DNA from: an uncultured Algibacter sp.
GTDB lineage: Bacteria > Bacteroidota > Bacteroidia > Flavobacteriales > Flavobacteriaceae
Assembly: GCF_947495925.1 (NCBI RefSeq)
Contig: NZ_CANMAU010000003.1
Coordinates: forward strand, 496,001-560,000
Length of the DNA: 64,000 nucleotides
Direction of reading: 5' to 3'
Part shown: one piece after another, positions 27,363-37,552 of the stretch
Numbering within the stretch: the stretch's first letter is position 1
Layout: each line of letters opens with the position of its first letter
Position numbers and translations under genes: made by a program
Notes under the pieces: model-generated
Database searches by the model: none
Told to the model about the DNA's origin: nothing
What the model saw: only the letters and a program-made list of their open reading frames with translations

Positions 27363-29531
27363 TTATTTTTTTACAGCCTCCACTAGTTCCAACTGCTCTA
27401 AACTAACATTGGTAGTAAACATACCATAATTTACAACAGCTTTGTTTTTTTCTATTTTATCTACGGTACCAATGGCGCGACCATCTTCCATACGTACACG
27501 GTCGCCAAGTCGAATTATAGCTTTAGGTTTTGGAGCTTCGATGGCTTTTTGTTTAGCTATTTTTTTCTTTTTTCTAATAACCTCTACTTTTTTTTCAACT
27601 TCCTTTTTAACTTGAGTTTCCTTAGCTTTTTCCTTCTTTTTTTGTTTAGCGGTTACTTTTTTTCGTTTCGAATTTTCTATTTGCACAAGTTTAAATAGTT
27701 CATCCATTAAAGCACGTTTTTGCTTATTGTTAAAGTATTTTTCGGCAATATCATTTACCTTTTGCCCCAAGTAAATGAGACGTTGATTACTGTCATAAAG
27801 TTCCTGATAGCTTTCTAATTTCTTTTGAATCTTATTATTAATTACTTCTAACTTATCTGCTTCTTCAATTTTCTTCCTTTCGTTTTGTTTTAGAGACTGT
27901 CCGGTTTTCTCTAAACGAGAGCGTTCTTTTTGAAGTTTGGCAATGGTGGCATCAAAACGGACTTTACTGCGTTCAATTTTCTTTTTAGCACGATTTATAA
28001 GGCTATATGGTATGCCATTTTTCTGAGCAACTTCAAAGGTAAAACTACTTCCGGCTTGACCGATAACAAGTTTAAATAAAGGCTCTAGTGTTCGTTCATC
28101 AAATAACATGTTGGCATTTAACATGTTTGGCAACTCGTTAGCCAGTATTTTTAAATTAGAATAATGCGTAGTTATAATACCAAAAGCTTCACGATGGTAA
28201 AACTCTTCTAAAAAAGTTTCAGCCAAGGCGCCACCTAATTCTGGGTCTGAACCCGTTCCAAATTCATCTATTAAAAAGAGTGTGTTTTTATTGCACTTCT
28301 TTAAAAAGTAATTCATTTGTTTTAACCGGTAGCTATAGGTACTTAAATGGTTTTCAATAGATTGATTATCGCCAATATCACTTAAAATTCTATCAAATAA
28401 ACAGACTTTACTACGCTCATGCACAGGGATTAAAAGCCCGCTTTGCATCATGACCTGCAATAAACCAACAGTTTTTAAAGTTATACTTTTTCCGCCTGCG
28501 TTAGGACCAGAGATAACAATAATTCTGCTATCTTGTTTAAGTGTAATGGTCTGAGGAAAAGTTGTTTCTTTATTTTCTAAATTATTTAAAAAGAGTAACG
28601 GGTGGTAAGCATCTCTTAAGAACATACTTCGATCTTCCGAAAATTCAGGAAGAATGGCGTTCATCGATTTGGCGTACTTAGCTTTCGCAGAAATTACATC
28701 TATATCTATTAAAAAGCTTTGATACTTTTCTAATAATGGTAAAAACGGTCGTATAAAATTTGTGACCTCCTTTAAAATTCGATTAATTTCTTCACTTTCT
28801 TCAAACTCCAGATTATTTAATTCTCTTGAATGTTGTAAAGTTGTTTCCGGTTCAATATAAACAATGCTTCCTGTTTTACTACTTCCCATAATAGAACCTC
28901 TAACTTTACGTCTGTACATGGCTTTAACAGCGAGTACGCGCTTGTTTTCTACAACAGACTCCCGGATATCATCTAAATATTCTAAATTATGATAGGTATT
29001 TAAAGCTGATGAAAAACTCGCATTGATTTTACCTTTTATTTTGTTTATGGATTGTCTTAATTCATAAAGTAGGTCTGAAGCAGTATCTTTTATATCACCA
29101 AAACGGTCAACAATACTGTCTACCTTTTCAATAACTATTTTTGTGACTTCAATATGGAAAGCGTGGTCATTAAGACTAGGATAATATTCTTTGAATTTTT
29201 TTAAATAGCTAACAACTTCATTAGCGGTTATAGAAATAGATATTATTTTTTTTAAACTATGTACTTCTAAATACGTGTTTTCAATCTTTAAAAGTTTAAT
29301 TTCTTTGGTTATGGTGTCAAATCCATGATTAGGAATACGGTTATCATTATAAAAAGATGATAAGTATTCGTTAGTGAGGTTGAGCGCATAAATAAGCTCT
29401 TCTTTTGATTTATAAGGTGTTATGTTTAAAGCTTCGTGGTTTCCTAAAGGTGTAATACAAAGCTCGCTTACCTGTTGTAAAACGGTTTGAAACTCTAAAT
29501 CTTGTAATGTTTTTTCGTGAATGTGTATCAT
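27363..29531 (-). CDS. MutS2-like DNA repair ATPase lacking a recognisable Smr domain
   Basis: GPNAGGKSITLKTVGLLQVM Walker A, DEFGTGSDPELGGALAE Walker B, C-terminal IRLGDRVRMEDGRAIGTVDKI. Confidence 0.92.
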   Translation of the reverse strand: MIHIHEKTLQDLEFQTVLQQVSELCITPLGNHEALNITPYKSKEELIYALNLTNEYLSSFYNDNRIPNHGFDTITKEIKLLKIENTYLEVHSLKKIISISITANEVVSYLKKFKEYYPSLNDHAFHIEVTKIVIEKVDSIVDRFGDIKDTASDLLYELRQSINKIKGKINASFSSALNTYHNLEYLDDIRESVVENKRVLAVKAMYRRKVRGSIMGSSKTGSIVYIEPETTLQHSRELNNLEFEESEEINRILKEVTNFIRPFLPLLEKYQSFLIDIDVISAKAKYAKSMNAILPEFSEDRSMFLRDAYHPLLFLNNLENKETTFPQTITLKQDSRIIVISGPNAGGKSITLKTVGLLQVMMQSGLLIPVHERSKVCLFDRILSDIGDNQSIENHLSTYSYRLKQMNYFLKKCNKNTLFLIDEFGTGSDPELGGALAETFLEEFYHREAFGIITTHYSNLKILANELPNMLNANMLFDERTLEPLFKLVIGQAGSSFTFEVAQKNGIPYSLINRAKKKIERSKVRFDATIAKLQKERSRLEKTGQSLKQNERKKIEEADKLEVINNKIQKKLESYQELYDSNQRLIYLGQKVNDIAEKYFNNKQKRALMDELFKLVQIENSKRKKVTAKQKKKEKAKETQVKKEVEKKVEVIRKKKKIAKQKAIEAPKPKAIIRLGDRVRMEDGRAIGTVDKIEKNKAVVNYGMFTTNVSLEQLELVEAVKK

Positions 29532-29718
29532 TCTTTTTTATAGACCTTATAATTAAAGAATGGCAAAGTTAAACAATCTGTTTGAGATGTTTTGAGCTGT
29601 TTTTATCTTCTTAAAAAAGCGTTAATTAACAGTTTTAAGCTTGTGTTTAACAAAATCATAACATCTATGGGGATGAATTCTATATACCTTGAAAATTCAA
29701 TCAACAAACCAAAGAAAT

Positions 29719-30819
29719 ATGAAAACTAAAATTACACCTTTTTTGATGTGTTTAATTCTGGCTTTAAGTTTAAACACACATGCACAATTAAAAACACCTC
29801 AGGGCAGTCAAAAAGCTAAAGTGTCTCAAGTTGTTGGGATTTCACATGTTACTATTAAATATTCACGACCAAGTGTTAAGGAACGAGAAATATGGGGAAA
29901 GCTTGTGCCGTATGGTATGAATAATTTAGGGTTTGGTACCGCAAAAGAATCGCCATGGCGGGCTGGGGCTAATGAAAATACAACTATTCAATTTTCTGAT
30001 GATGCCCAAGTAGAGGGAAAGGCTATTAAGGCCGGTAAATACGGATTTCATATTATTGTGAACAATGATGATACGGCGACTTTAATTTTTTCGAATAATA
30101 ATTCGTCATGGGGGAGTTACTTTTATAACCCAGCAGAAGACGCTTTACGGGTAGATATTAAAACTAAAGAAGTTGCGCATACCGAGTTATTAACATTTGA
30201 TTTTATTGAAGTTGGAGCAAATGCAGCAGTTGTTGCTTTAAATTGGGAAAAGAAACAGTTTCCATTTAAAGTTGAATTTGCAGTTTCTGATATCGTCTTG
30301 GCTAGTTTTAGAGAAGAATTAAGAGGACAACAAGGTTTTCAAAGACAAAATTGGGAAACAGCAGCTAATTATGCCCTTAATAACGGTGGCGATTTAAATG
30401 AAGCTCTTGGCTGGATTGATGGCACAATTGCTGGACAGTTTTATAGTCAGAAAAACTTTAATAATCTTCAAATTAAATCACAGATTCTTGCTAAACAGGG
30501 TAAAAAGGCGGAAGCTGGTGCGCTTATGGATGAAGCTATGGAGTATGCCACAATTTTTCAGATACACCAATACGGAAGAACATTAATTGCTAATGGTGAA
30601 AAAGATAAAGCCATGGAAGTTTTTAAAATGAATGCAAAAAATAATAAAGATACTTGGCCTGTTCATTATGGTTTAGCCCGAGGATATTCGGCACTAGGAG
30701 ATTATAAAAAAGCAAAGTCACACCTTGAAATAGCTTTAAATAACGCCCCTAATGATGCGTCTAAAGGCAGGGTGCAAGATAATATTGCAAAACTTGAAAA
30801 AGGAGAAGATATAAATTAG
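29719..30819 (+). CDS. DUF2911 domain protein with C-terminal TPR region, secreted
   Basis: Signal peptide MKTKITPFLMCLILALSLNTHAQ; VTIKYSRPSVKEREIWG, PWRAGANENTTIQFS; start re-assigned from TTG 29689. Confidence 0.87.
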   Translation: MKTKITPFLMCLILALSLNTHAQLKTPQGSQKAKVSQVVGISHVTIKYSRPSVKEREIWGKLVPYGMNNLGFGTAKESPWRAGANENTTIQFSDDAQVEGKAIKAGKYGFHIIVNNDDTATLIFSNNNSSWGSYFYNPAEDALRVDIKTKEVAHTELLTFDFIEVGANAAVVALNWEKKQFPFKVEFAVSDIVLASFREELRGQQGFQRQNWETAANYALNNGGDLNEALGWIDGTIAGQFYSQKNFNNLQIKSQILAKQGKKAEAGALMDEAMEYATIFQIHQYGRTLIANGEKDKAMEVFKMNAKNNKDTWPVHYGLARGYSALGDYKKAKSHLEIALNNAPNDASKGRVQDNIAKLEKGEDIN

Positions 30820-30856
30820 AAAAGTCAACATCAATCAAACTACAATCAGTTGTAAA

Positions 30857-30890
30857 AACTCAGTCTTAAAATTAAAGGCTGAGTTTTTTT
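30857..30890 (+). terminator. Bidirectional terminator hairpin
   Basis: AACTCAGTCT...AGGCTGAGTT followed by TTTTTTT, between convergent genes. Confidence 0.85.
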
Positions 30891-31470
30891 ATCCATGTAT
30901 AGTTTCGCTTTTACCGTAATTCTTAATGACTTCTGCTTCAAACTCTATGAGTTCGTTCCAACGCCTTTCAACATCAACTTCTTTACCATATTTTCGAGCA
31001 AAACCTAAAAATGTTGTGTAATGACCAGCTTCGCTAATCATGAGTTCGTGATAAAACTTAGAAAGTTCAGGATCTTTAATTCTTTTTGAAAGTAATTTGA
31101 AGCGTTCACAACTTCGTGCTTCAATCATGGCTGAAAAAAGTAACCTGTCAACCATACATTGTACTCGATTTCCACCTTTATTCATGAACTTATAAAGTTC
31201 GTTAACATAGCTGTCTTTACGCTCACGTCCTAATTTATAACCTCTTTTTTTAATGATGTTATGAACCATTTGAAAGTGCTCAATTTCTTCTTTGGCAAGG
31301 GCTAATAAATCTGTAACCAGATCGGTGTGCTCAGAATTTAGTGTAATAATAGTTATGGCATTGGTCGCAGCTTTTTGTTCGCACCATGCATGATCGGTTA
31401 AAATTTCTTCGATATTAGTTTCTACGATGTCTACCCACCTTGGGTCTGTTGCTAATTTTAAACCGAGCAT
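30889..31470 (-). CDS. miaE: tRNA-(ms[2]io[6]A)-hydroxylase (MiaE-like)
   Basis: Diiron ligand pattern DHAWCEQKAATNA, EEIEHFQMVH, EARSCERFK, SEAGHY. Confidence 0.9.
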   Translation of the reverse strand: MLGLKLATDPRWVDIVETNIEEILTDHAWCEQKAATNAITIITLNSEHTDLVTDLLALAKEEIEHFQMVHNIIKKRGYKLGRERKDSYVNELYKFMNKGGNRVQCMVDRLLFSAMIEARSCERFKLLSKRIKDPELSKFYHELMISEAGHYTTFLGFARKYGKEVDVERRWNELIEFEAEVIKNYGKSETIHG

Positions 31471-31515
31471 GTTCTTTTTTTGTAAAAGTAGTTATAAGAT
31501 CTCAGTCAAAAAAAA

Positions 31516-33618
31516 CTAGCTAATATAATTCCAGATATTCTTGTATTTGCTTAGTTGCTTATAGGTGTTTAAAATAATATTGTTCTCTGATAGTGTAAGC
31601 GTGGGGTCAATTTTTAGTACGCTTTTCGTGTGGTACCGAGCATGTTGAAGAATATCATTGTCTTTTATAATATCGGCGATCTTTAAGTTTAAAACCCCGC
31701 TTTGTTGCGTACCCATTATATCACCTGGTCCGCGTAATCGCAAATCGACTTCGGCAATTTCAAAGCCATCATTAGTACGCACCATGGTTTCAAGTCGCGT
31801 TTTGCTATCGTTGCTTAATTTGTGGCTGGTCATTAATATGCAATAGCTTTGTTCGGCTCCACGACCAACACGTCCGCGTAGCTGATGTAATTGCGACAAT
31901 CCAAAGCGTTCTGCACTTTCAATAATCATAACAGAAGCATTGGGTACATTAACACCAACTTCAATTACAGTAGTTGCTACCATGATTTGTGTTTCCCCTT
32001 TTATAAAGCGCTGCATTTCATAATCTTTATCTTCAGGTTTCATTTTACCATGAACAATAGATATTTGATACTCTGGCATAGGGAAGTCTCTTGAAATGCT
32101 TTCATATCCATCCATTAAATCTTTATAATCCATTTTTTCACTTTCCTGAATCAATGGGTACACTACATAAATTTGTCGGCCTTTAGAAATTTCATCTCGA
32201 ATAAATTTGAAAACATTTAGTCTGTTTTTGTCATATCTATGAACTGTTTTTATCGACTTTCTTCCGGGTGGTAACTCATCAATTATCGAGATATCTAGGT
32301 CTCCGTAAACAGACATGGCTAAGGTTCTTGGAATTGGTGTTGCGGTCATAACCAAAACGTGAGGAGGGGATGTGTTTTTATGCCATAATTTACTTCTTTG
32401 GGCAACACCAAAACGATGTTGTTCATCTATTATGGCGAGCCCTAAATTTTTAAATTTCACTTTATCTTCTAGTAGAGCATGAGTGCCAATTAGAATTTGT
32501 GATTCACCATTTTCTAAAGATTCATGAATCTCTCTTCTTTTTGAAGTTTTAGTTGATCCTGTTAGTAATTCTATTCTGATATTCAGTATTTTACACCACT
32601 CTTGTAATCCGTTAAAGTGTTGGACTGACAAAATTTCAGTAGGTGCCATTAAACAAGCCTGAAATCCGTTGTCAAGTCCTATGAGCATTGACATAAAGGC
32701 GACAATAGTTTTTCCAGAGCCTACATCACCTTGCAAAAGTCGATTCATTTGGGCATTGCTACCCAAATCAGCACGAATTTCTTTTAAAACACGCTTTTGC
32801 GCTTGAGTTAAATCAAAGGGCAAATGGTCTTTAAAAAACGAATTAAAATAGTTACCTACGTGATCAAATGGAAACCCTTTTATTTTCGATTTATGAATTA
32901 AATTTTTAATAATTAGTTGCAGCTGAATATAAAATAATTCCTCAAATTTTAATCTGAATTGCGCTCGTGAAAGTAGCTCTTGGCTTTTTGGAAAATGTAC
33001 ATTAAAGAGTGCCGATTGTTTGCTTATTAATTTTAACTCAGAACGCAAATAATCTGGTAATGTTTCAGTAAATTTTCCATTGGTTTCCAAAAATAGTTGC
33101 TGCATGATTTTACCAATCATACGATTTGTAACCCCTTTATTTGATAATTTTTCAGTAGAAGGGTAAACGGGTTGCATGGCAGAACGCAAGTTTTTTTCAT
33201 GTTCGCTCCGTAATTCTAATTCAGGATGGGGCATATTAAATCTTCCACTAAACCAATTAGTTTTACCAAAAGCCACATAGGTTTTATTAAGTTTTAAATT
33301 TTCTTTAATCCATTTCTGTCCTCTAAACCAAACCAATTCCATAGTGCCAGTGTCATCTTGGAAGATTCCTACTAAACGTTTGCCGCGTTTTTGAGTGACT
33401 TCTTTAAAACTCGTTAACTTTCCAACTATTTGCACGTCTGCGTTGTTGCGCTGCAGTTGGTTAATTTTATAGTAGTGTGTTCTGTCGATGTATCTATTTG
33501 GGAATAAATTGATTAAATCCTGGTATGTATGGATACCAAGCTCTTTACGAAGCAAATCTGCTCGACTTGGGCCTACGCCCTTCAAATAATCAATAGGTGT
33601 TTGTAGGTTAACTGACAT
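31516..33618 (-). CDS. recG: ATP-dependent DNA helicase RecG
   Basis: LQGDVGSGKTIVAF, DEQHRFGVAQR, TATPIPRTLAM, HQLRGRVGRG. Confidence 0.97.
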   Translation of the reverse strand: MSVNLQTPIDYLKGVGPSRADLLRKELGIHTYQDLINLFPNRYIDRTHYYKINQLQRNNADVQIVGKLTSFKEVTQKRGKRLVGIFQDDTGTMELVWFRGQKWIKENLKLNKTYVAFGKTNWFSGRFNMPHPELELRSEHEKNLRSAMQPVYPSTEKLSNKGVTNRMIGKIMQQLFLETNGKFTETLPDYLRSELKLISKQSALFNVHFPKSQELLSRAQFRLKFEELFYIQLQLIIKNLIHKSKIKGFPFDHVGNYFNSFFKDHLPFDLTQAQKRVLKEIRADLGSNAQMNRLLQGDVGSGKTIVAFMSMLIGLDNGFQACLMAPTEILSVQHFNGLQEWCKILNIRIELLTGSTKTSKRREIHESLENGESQILIGTHALLEDKVKFKNLGLAIIDEQHRFGVAQRSKLWHKNTSPPHVLVMTATPIPRTLAMSVYGDLDISIIDELPPGRKSIKTVHRYDKNRLNVFKFIRDEISKGRQIYVVYPLIQESEKMDYKDLMDGYESISRDFPMPEYQISIVHGKMKPEDKDYEMQRFIKGETQIMVATTVIEVGVNVPNASVMIIESAERFGLSQLHQLRGRVGRGAEQSYCILMTSHKLSNDSKTRLETMVRTNDGFEIAEVDLRLRGPGDIMGTQQSGVLNLKIADIIKDNDILQHARYHTKSVLKIDPTLTLSENNIILNTYKQLSKYKNIWNYIS

Positions 33619-33811
33619 AAAGCGAATTTAAACAAATCCGTTAAAAATTTATAGACTTATTTAATTCGTAATAATTACTTTGATTAGGGATGCTATCATT
33701 CGATTTTCGGGTTTCTTCTTAGAAAATCTTTAAAACCATTAAAATTTAGTGAATAATTCTATTTCAATAGTTAAATTTGACATTCTTAATTGGATAATAA
33801 ACGCATATTGA

Positions 33812-35503
33812 TTGATGAAAAAGCTTAACGAATTTATTTGGGAAACACATGGCATTCACGCTGGTACAGAGCAAGATCATGTAAAACATGGAATAGATAA
33901 ATTAGAAGATATTATTGATAAGGCTATTGAGGCTAATAACCCCAGTATTACGTTTATTATTCACTCACCACGATTAACTAATTTTCGTTACACTGCAGAG
34001 CGTGAGACTAACGTAAAATTCATTAGAGGTAATAAATCGTATTTAAATTACCCGAAGCGTATCGCTAGCCTTCGTAAAAAATACGAGGGGCAAATAAATA
34101 TTAAGTATGGTGTTGAGTTAGAATGGATGGGGCCTGAGCTTGGTTTGCAATGGAGTAGATCTAAAATATTTCAAGCCGAAGATGCCGATTATGTTATTGG
34201 TTCAGTACATTTTGCTCCTGAAGGCTTGCCTTACGACGGTTCAAAAGAAGAAGCTCAGGAATTATTAAAGTTACGCGGTAGTCTGGAAGCATACTGGGAT
34301 GGTTATTTCAATGAAATGATCCAGATGATTGAGTGTTTTGGAGATATGATTCAGATTATTGGGCATATTGATTTGCCTAAGCTTAATGTCGATATGCCAG
34401 AAGCTTTGGTGAATTTTGAAACGAGTTCGCATCCTTTAGCAAATAAATTCAGAACGCTCTTAGAGCTTATTGCAGATAGAAATTTATCTCTAGATGTTAA
34501 TATGGCAGGGAAATTTAAGGGTGTTGGTGTATACCCTGTTCAAAGTATTTTAAGACGTGCTAATGAACTTCAAATACCTGTTTGTGTAGGCACCGATACA
34601 CATCATGTTCGTTATTATGGTTTGAACTATAAAGAGAGTCTAGAGTATATTCAAGAGGCAGGTTATGAAAGCTATGTGAGCTATTCTAAGTTGATTCCTG
34701 AAAATAGAACTATTTATGACGACCACGAACTAAAGGTTAAATATACCGTTTTAAATAAAGGTATTGAGTTGTTAAATCAAAGGTTGAACGAATCGGAAAG
34801 ACGAATTATTCCTGATTTTTCTTTTGGCGGATCTTTTTTAGAGTTTGTTGATTTATATAAGAACTCAACTGGAATGGGAGATTATAATGCCATTCGAATA
34901 CGAAAATGGGGGAAATCTATTACGGTAACAGACGAAGTTCCGAAAATGTCTAAAAACATTGTGAATGGTTTGTTTTCAGAACATTTAGATAAACCTGGTG
35001 TGGTATCTTCGCTTTTTAATACCCTAGCTTCAGAAGGAATTAATGTGGAAACAGCACGGTTAAAATCTAATAAAGATGGTACGGCCGTGGCATTTTTATC
35101 CATTGATAATGATAACGGTAACGTTAAAAGTGCTATTGATTTTATAAATGGAACAGATGCAGGACTTTTTTCAAAATTAACTTACCAAGAAAATGATGTT
35201 CTTCCCAACTACTATAGAGAAGGGGTGTATTTATTAGAAGTGGACGGTGTACGATTAAATTTAGCATTGAGTGAAAAAGTAATCCTTACCAAGCATCAAA
35301 ATGCACCGGGGGTTTTGCTGATTTTATTATCAGCCTTAGCGTCAAAGAATATAAATATTATTGATTTACGACTTGGTAAACTGAATAATATGGGGTATTC
35401 TGCCATTGCTGTTAATGGCGATTCTAACGTTATTAAAAGTTTGTTAGATAAACTTGGAGATCAGTATTATGAAGCGAATTTAATCGAGTTTCATAGTTTT
35501 TAA
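33812..35503 (+). CDS. PHP-domain phosphoesterase (histidinol phosphatase-like) with C-terminal ACT-like domains
   Basis: PHP-like ETHGIHAGTEQDHVKHGIDKLEDI and GTDTHH; C-terminal LDKPGVVSSLFNTLASEGINVETARLK and NAPGVLLILLSALASKNINIIDLRLGK. Confidence 0.78.
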   Translation: MMKKLNEFIWETHGIHAGTEQDHVKHGIDKLEDIIDKAIEANNPSITFIIHSPRLTNFRYTAERETNVKFIRGNKSYLNYPKRIASLRKKYEGQINIKYGVELEWMGPELGLQWSRSKIFQAEDADYVIGSVHFAPEGLPYDGSKEEAQELLKLRGSLEAYWDGYFNEMIQMIECFGDMIQIIGHIDLPKLNVDMPEALVNFETSSHPLANKFRTLLELIADRNLSLDVNMAGKFKGVGVYPVQSILRRANELQIPVCVGTDTHHVRYYGLNYKESLEYIQEAGYESYVSYSKLIPENRTIYDDHELKVKYTVLNKGIELLNQRLNESERRIIPDFSFGGSFLEFVDLYKNSTGMGDYNAIRIRKWGKSITVTDEVPKMSKNIVNGLFSEHLDKPGVVSSLFNTLASEGINVETARLKSNKDGTAVAFLSIDNDNGNVKSAIDFINGTDAGLFSKLTYQENDVLPNYYREGVYLLEVDGVRLNLALSEKVILTKHQNAPGVLLILLSALASKNINIIDLRLGKLNNMGYSAIAVNGDSNVIKSLLDKLGDQYYEANLIEFHSF

Positions 35504-35549
35504 TTCCAGAGTTTGTTTTTTTGGATTAATCTTTGCTACATTTAAAAGC

Positions 35550-37511
35550 ATGAATCGTTTCTTGTTTATAATTTGTTTTGGGTTTAATTTTTTATTAGCC
35601 CAACAGGTGGATATTGTTGATTTTAAATCTGCAAAAGTTAATATTTTCTTTAATGATTTAGTCAAAAAACAAGTTATAGGAACTGTTGTTTATGAGTTTG
35701 AAATATTGAAGGATGCAGACTCTATATACCTTGATGCTAAAAATTTTCAGACCATAAACTATGTGCTTAACGGTAAGTATAAAGGTGAACTTTACAATGG
35801 GAAACAGTTAATTGTAAAGCATGAATTTAAGGCTAATACTAAATATGCACTACAGGTAACTTGGGAAACTCAACCAAAGAAAGCGCTTTACTTTATTGAT
35901 TGGGAGTATGAAGAGGGTGGTAATAAACAGGTATGGACCCAAGGCCAAGGGAAATACACTAGTAATTGGTTACCAAGTATTGATGACATGAACGAGAAGA
36001 TTGAATTTGATTTGTCAGTTACTTTTGATTCTAATTATCAGGTTATTGCCAATGGAAATTTGGTTGATAAAGAAGTTAAAGGCTCAACAACCACATGGCA
36101 TTACGATATGCAACACCCCATGTCAAGCTACTTAGTGGGTTTAGCAATTGGTAATTATGATAAAAAGGTAGAATATTCTAATAGTGGTATTCCTTTAGAA
36201 ATGTATTATTATCCTAAGGATTCATTGAAATTTGAACCTACTTATCGTTATACCAAGCGTTTGTTCGATTTTTTGGAAGATGAAATTGGCGTGCCCTACC
36301 CATGGCAAAATTACAAGCAGGTTCCTGTTAAAGATTTTCTGTATGCAGGTATGGAAAACACGAGCACCACAATTTTTTCAGATGCTTTTGTAATTGATTC
36401 GATAGCATTTGTTGATAAAAATTATGTAAATGTAAATGCTCATGAATTAGCACATCAATGGTTCGGCGATTTAGTTACCGAAACCTCAGGGAGGCATCAT
36501 TGGCTGCAAGAAGGTTTCGCAACGTATTATGCTTTATTAGCAGAAAGAGAAGTGTTTGGGGATTCTTACTACTTCTACAAACTTTTTGAATACGCTCAAG
36601 AATTGAAGATGCAGGATGAGGCCGGAGCAGGTACAGCACTTCTTAACCCGAAATCGAGTAGCACTACGTTTTATAAGAAAGGCGCTTGGGTATTGGTTTT
36701 GCTTCGAGATAAAGTAGGAGATAAGGCCTTTGAAAAAGGGGTAAAGACTTACTTAAAGGCATATAGATTTAAAAATGTAAGCACAGTTGATTTTATAAAA
36801 ACAATTGAAAAGACGAGCCACATGGATTTGTCTGAATTTGTAGATATTTGGTTAAAATCTGATGATTTTCATTATAACGATCTCAAAACATTTTTATCAA
36901 ATAAATCTAATAACTATCGGCAGTTTTTTGAATTAGATTGTAAAAACTCAAAAGAAAGTTGTTTAAGCTACTTAGAAACAAGTGATAATAATTATTTAAG
37001 GTCGGAAGTTGTAAATATTATGCAAGGCGAGTTTCCAAAAATTTTGTATAATTCAAAAGATATTAAATTACGTCAGGCCTTAGCTCAGTCGGTTTATGAT
37101 ATTCCGTTTGAACAAAAATCAAGTTATGAATCTTTTTTAAAGGATGAATCTTATATGACCTTGGAAACTGCTTTATTTAATTTATGGCGTAATTTTCCGC
37201 TAGAGCGAAAAAAATATTTACATCAAACTAAGGAAGTTCAGGGTTTTAGTGATAAGAATGTTAGAATTTTATGGCTAACATTGGCGTTTATTACTAACGA
37301 TTATAACTCAATCAACAAAAGAGTTTATTTTAATGAACTTACTAGTTATACAAGCCCTAAATACGGTTTTGAAATACGCCAAAACGCATTTTCTTATTTG
37401 AATCAAATTCAGGCTTGTAAAGAAGTTTGTAAAGAAAACTTGAAAGAAGCCACTAATCATCATAATTGGCGCTTTAAAAAGTTTGCAAAAGAGCTATTGA
37501 AAGCTGAGTAA
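35550..37511 (+). CDS. M1 family metallopeptidase (aminopeptidase N-like)
   Basis: GMENTS and HELAHQWFGDLVTE...WLQEGFATYYALLAE. Confidence 0.95.
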   Translation: MNRFLFIICFGFNFLLAQQVDIVDFKSAKVNIFFNDLVKKQVIGTVVYEFEILKDADSIYLDAKNFQTINYVLNGKYKGELYNGKQLIVKHEFKANTKYALQVTWETQPKKALYFIDWEYEEGGNKQVWTQGQGKYTSNWLPSIDDMNEKIEFDLSVTFDSNYQVIANGNLVDKEVKGSTTTWHYDMQHPMSSYLVGLAIGNYDKKVEYSNSGIPLEMYYYPKDSLKFEPTYRYTKRLFDFLEDEIGVPYPWQNYKQVPVKDFLYAGMENTSTTIFSDAFVIDSIAFVDKNYVNVNAHELAHQWFGDLVTETSGRHHWLQEGFATYYALLAEREVFGDSYYFYKLFEYAQELKMQDEAGAGTALLNPKSSSTTFYKKGAWVLVLLRDKVGDKAFEKGVKTYLKAYRFKNVSTVDFIKTIEKTSHMDLSEFVDIWLKSDDFHYNDLKTFLSNKSNNYRQFFELDCKNSKESCLSYLETSDNNYLRSEVVNIMQGEFPKILYNSKDIKLRQALAQSVYDIPFEQKSSYESFLKDESYMTLETALFNLWRNFPLERKKYLHQTKEVQGFSDKNVRILWLTLAFITNDYNSINKRVYFNELTSYTSPKYGFEIRQNAFSYLNQIQACKEVCKENLKEATNHHNWRFKKFAKELLKAE

Positions 37512-37552
37512 ATACATTTTAAGTTTCTATATTTACTTTTAAAATTATCAAT

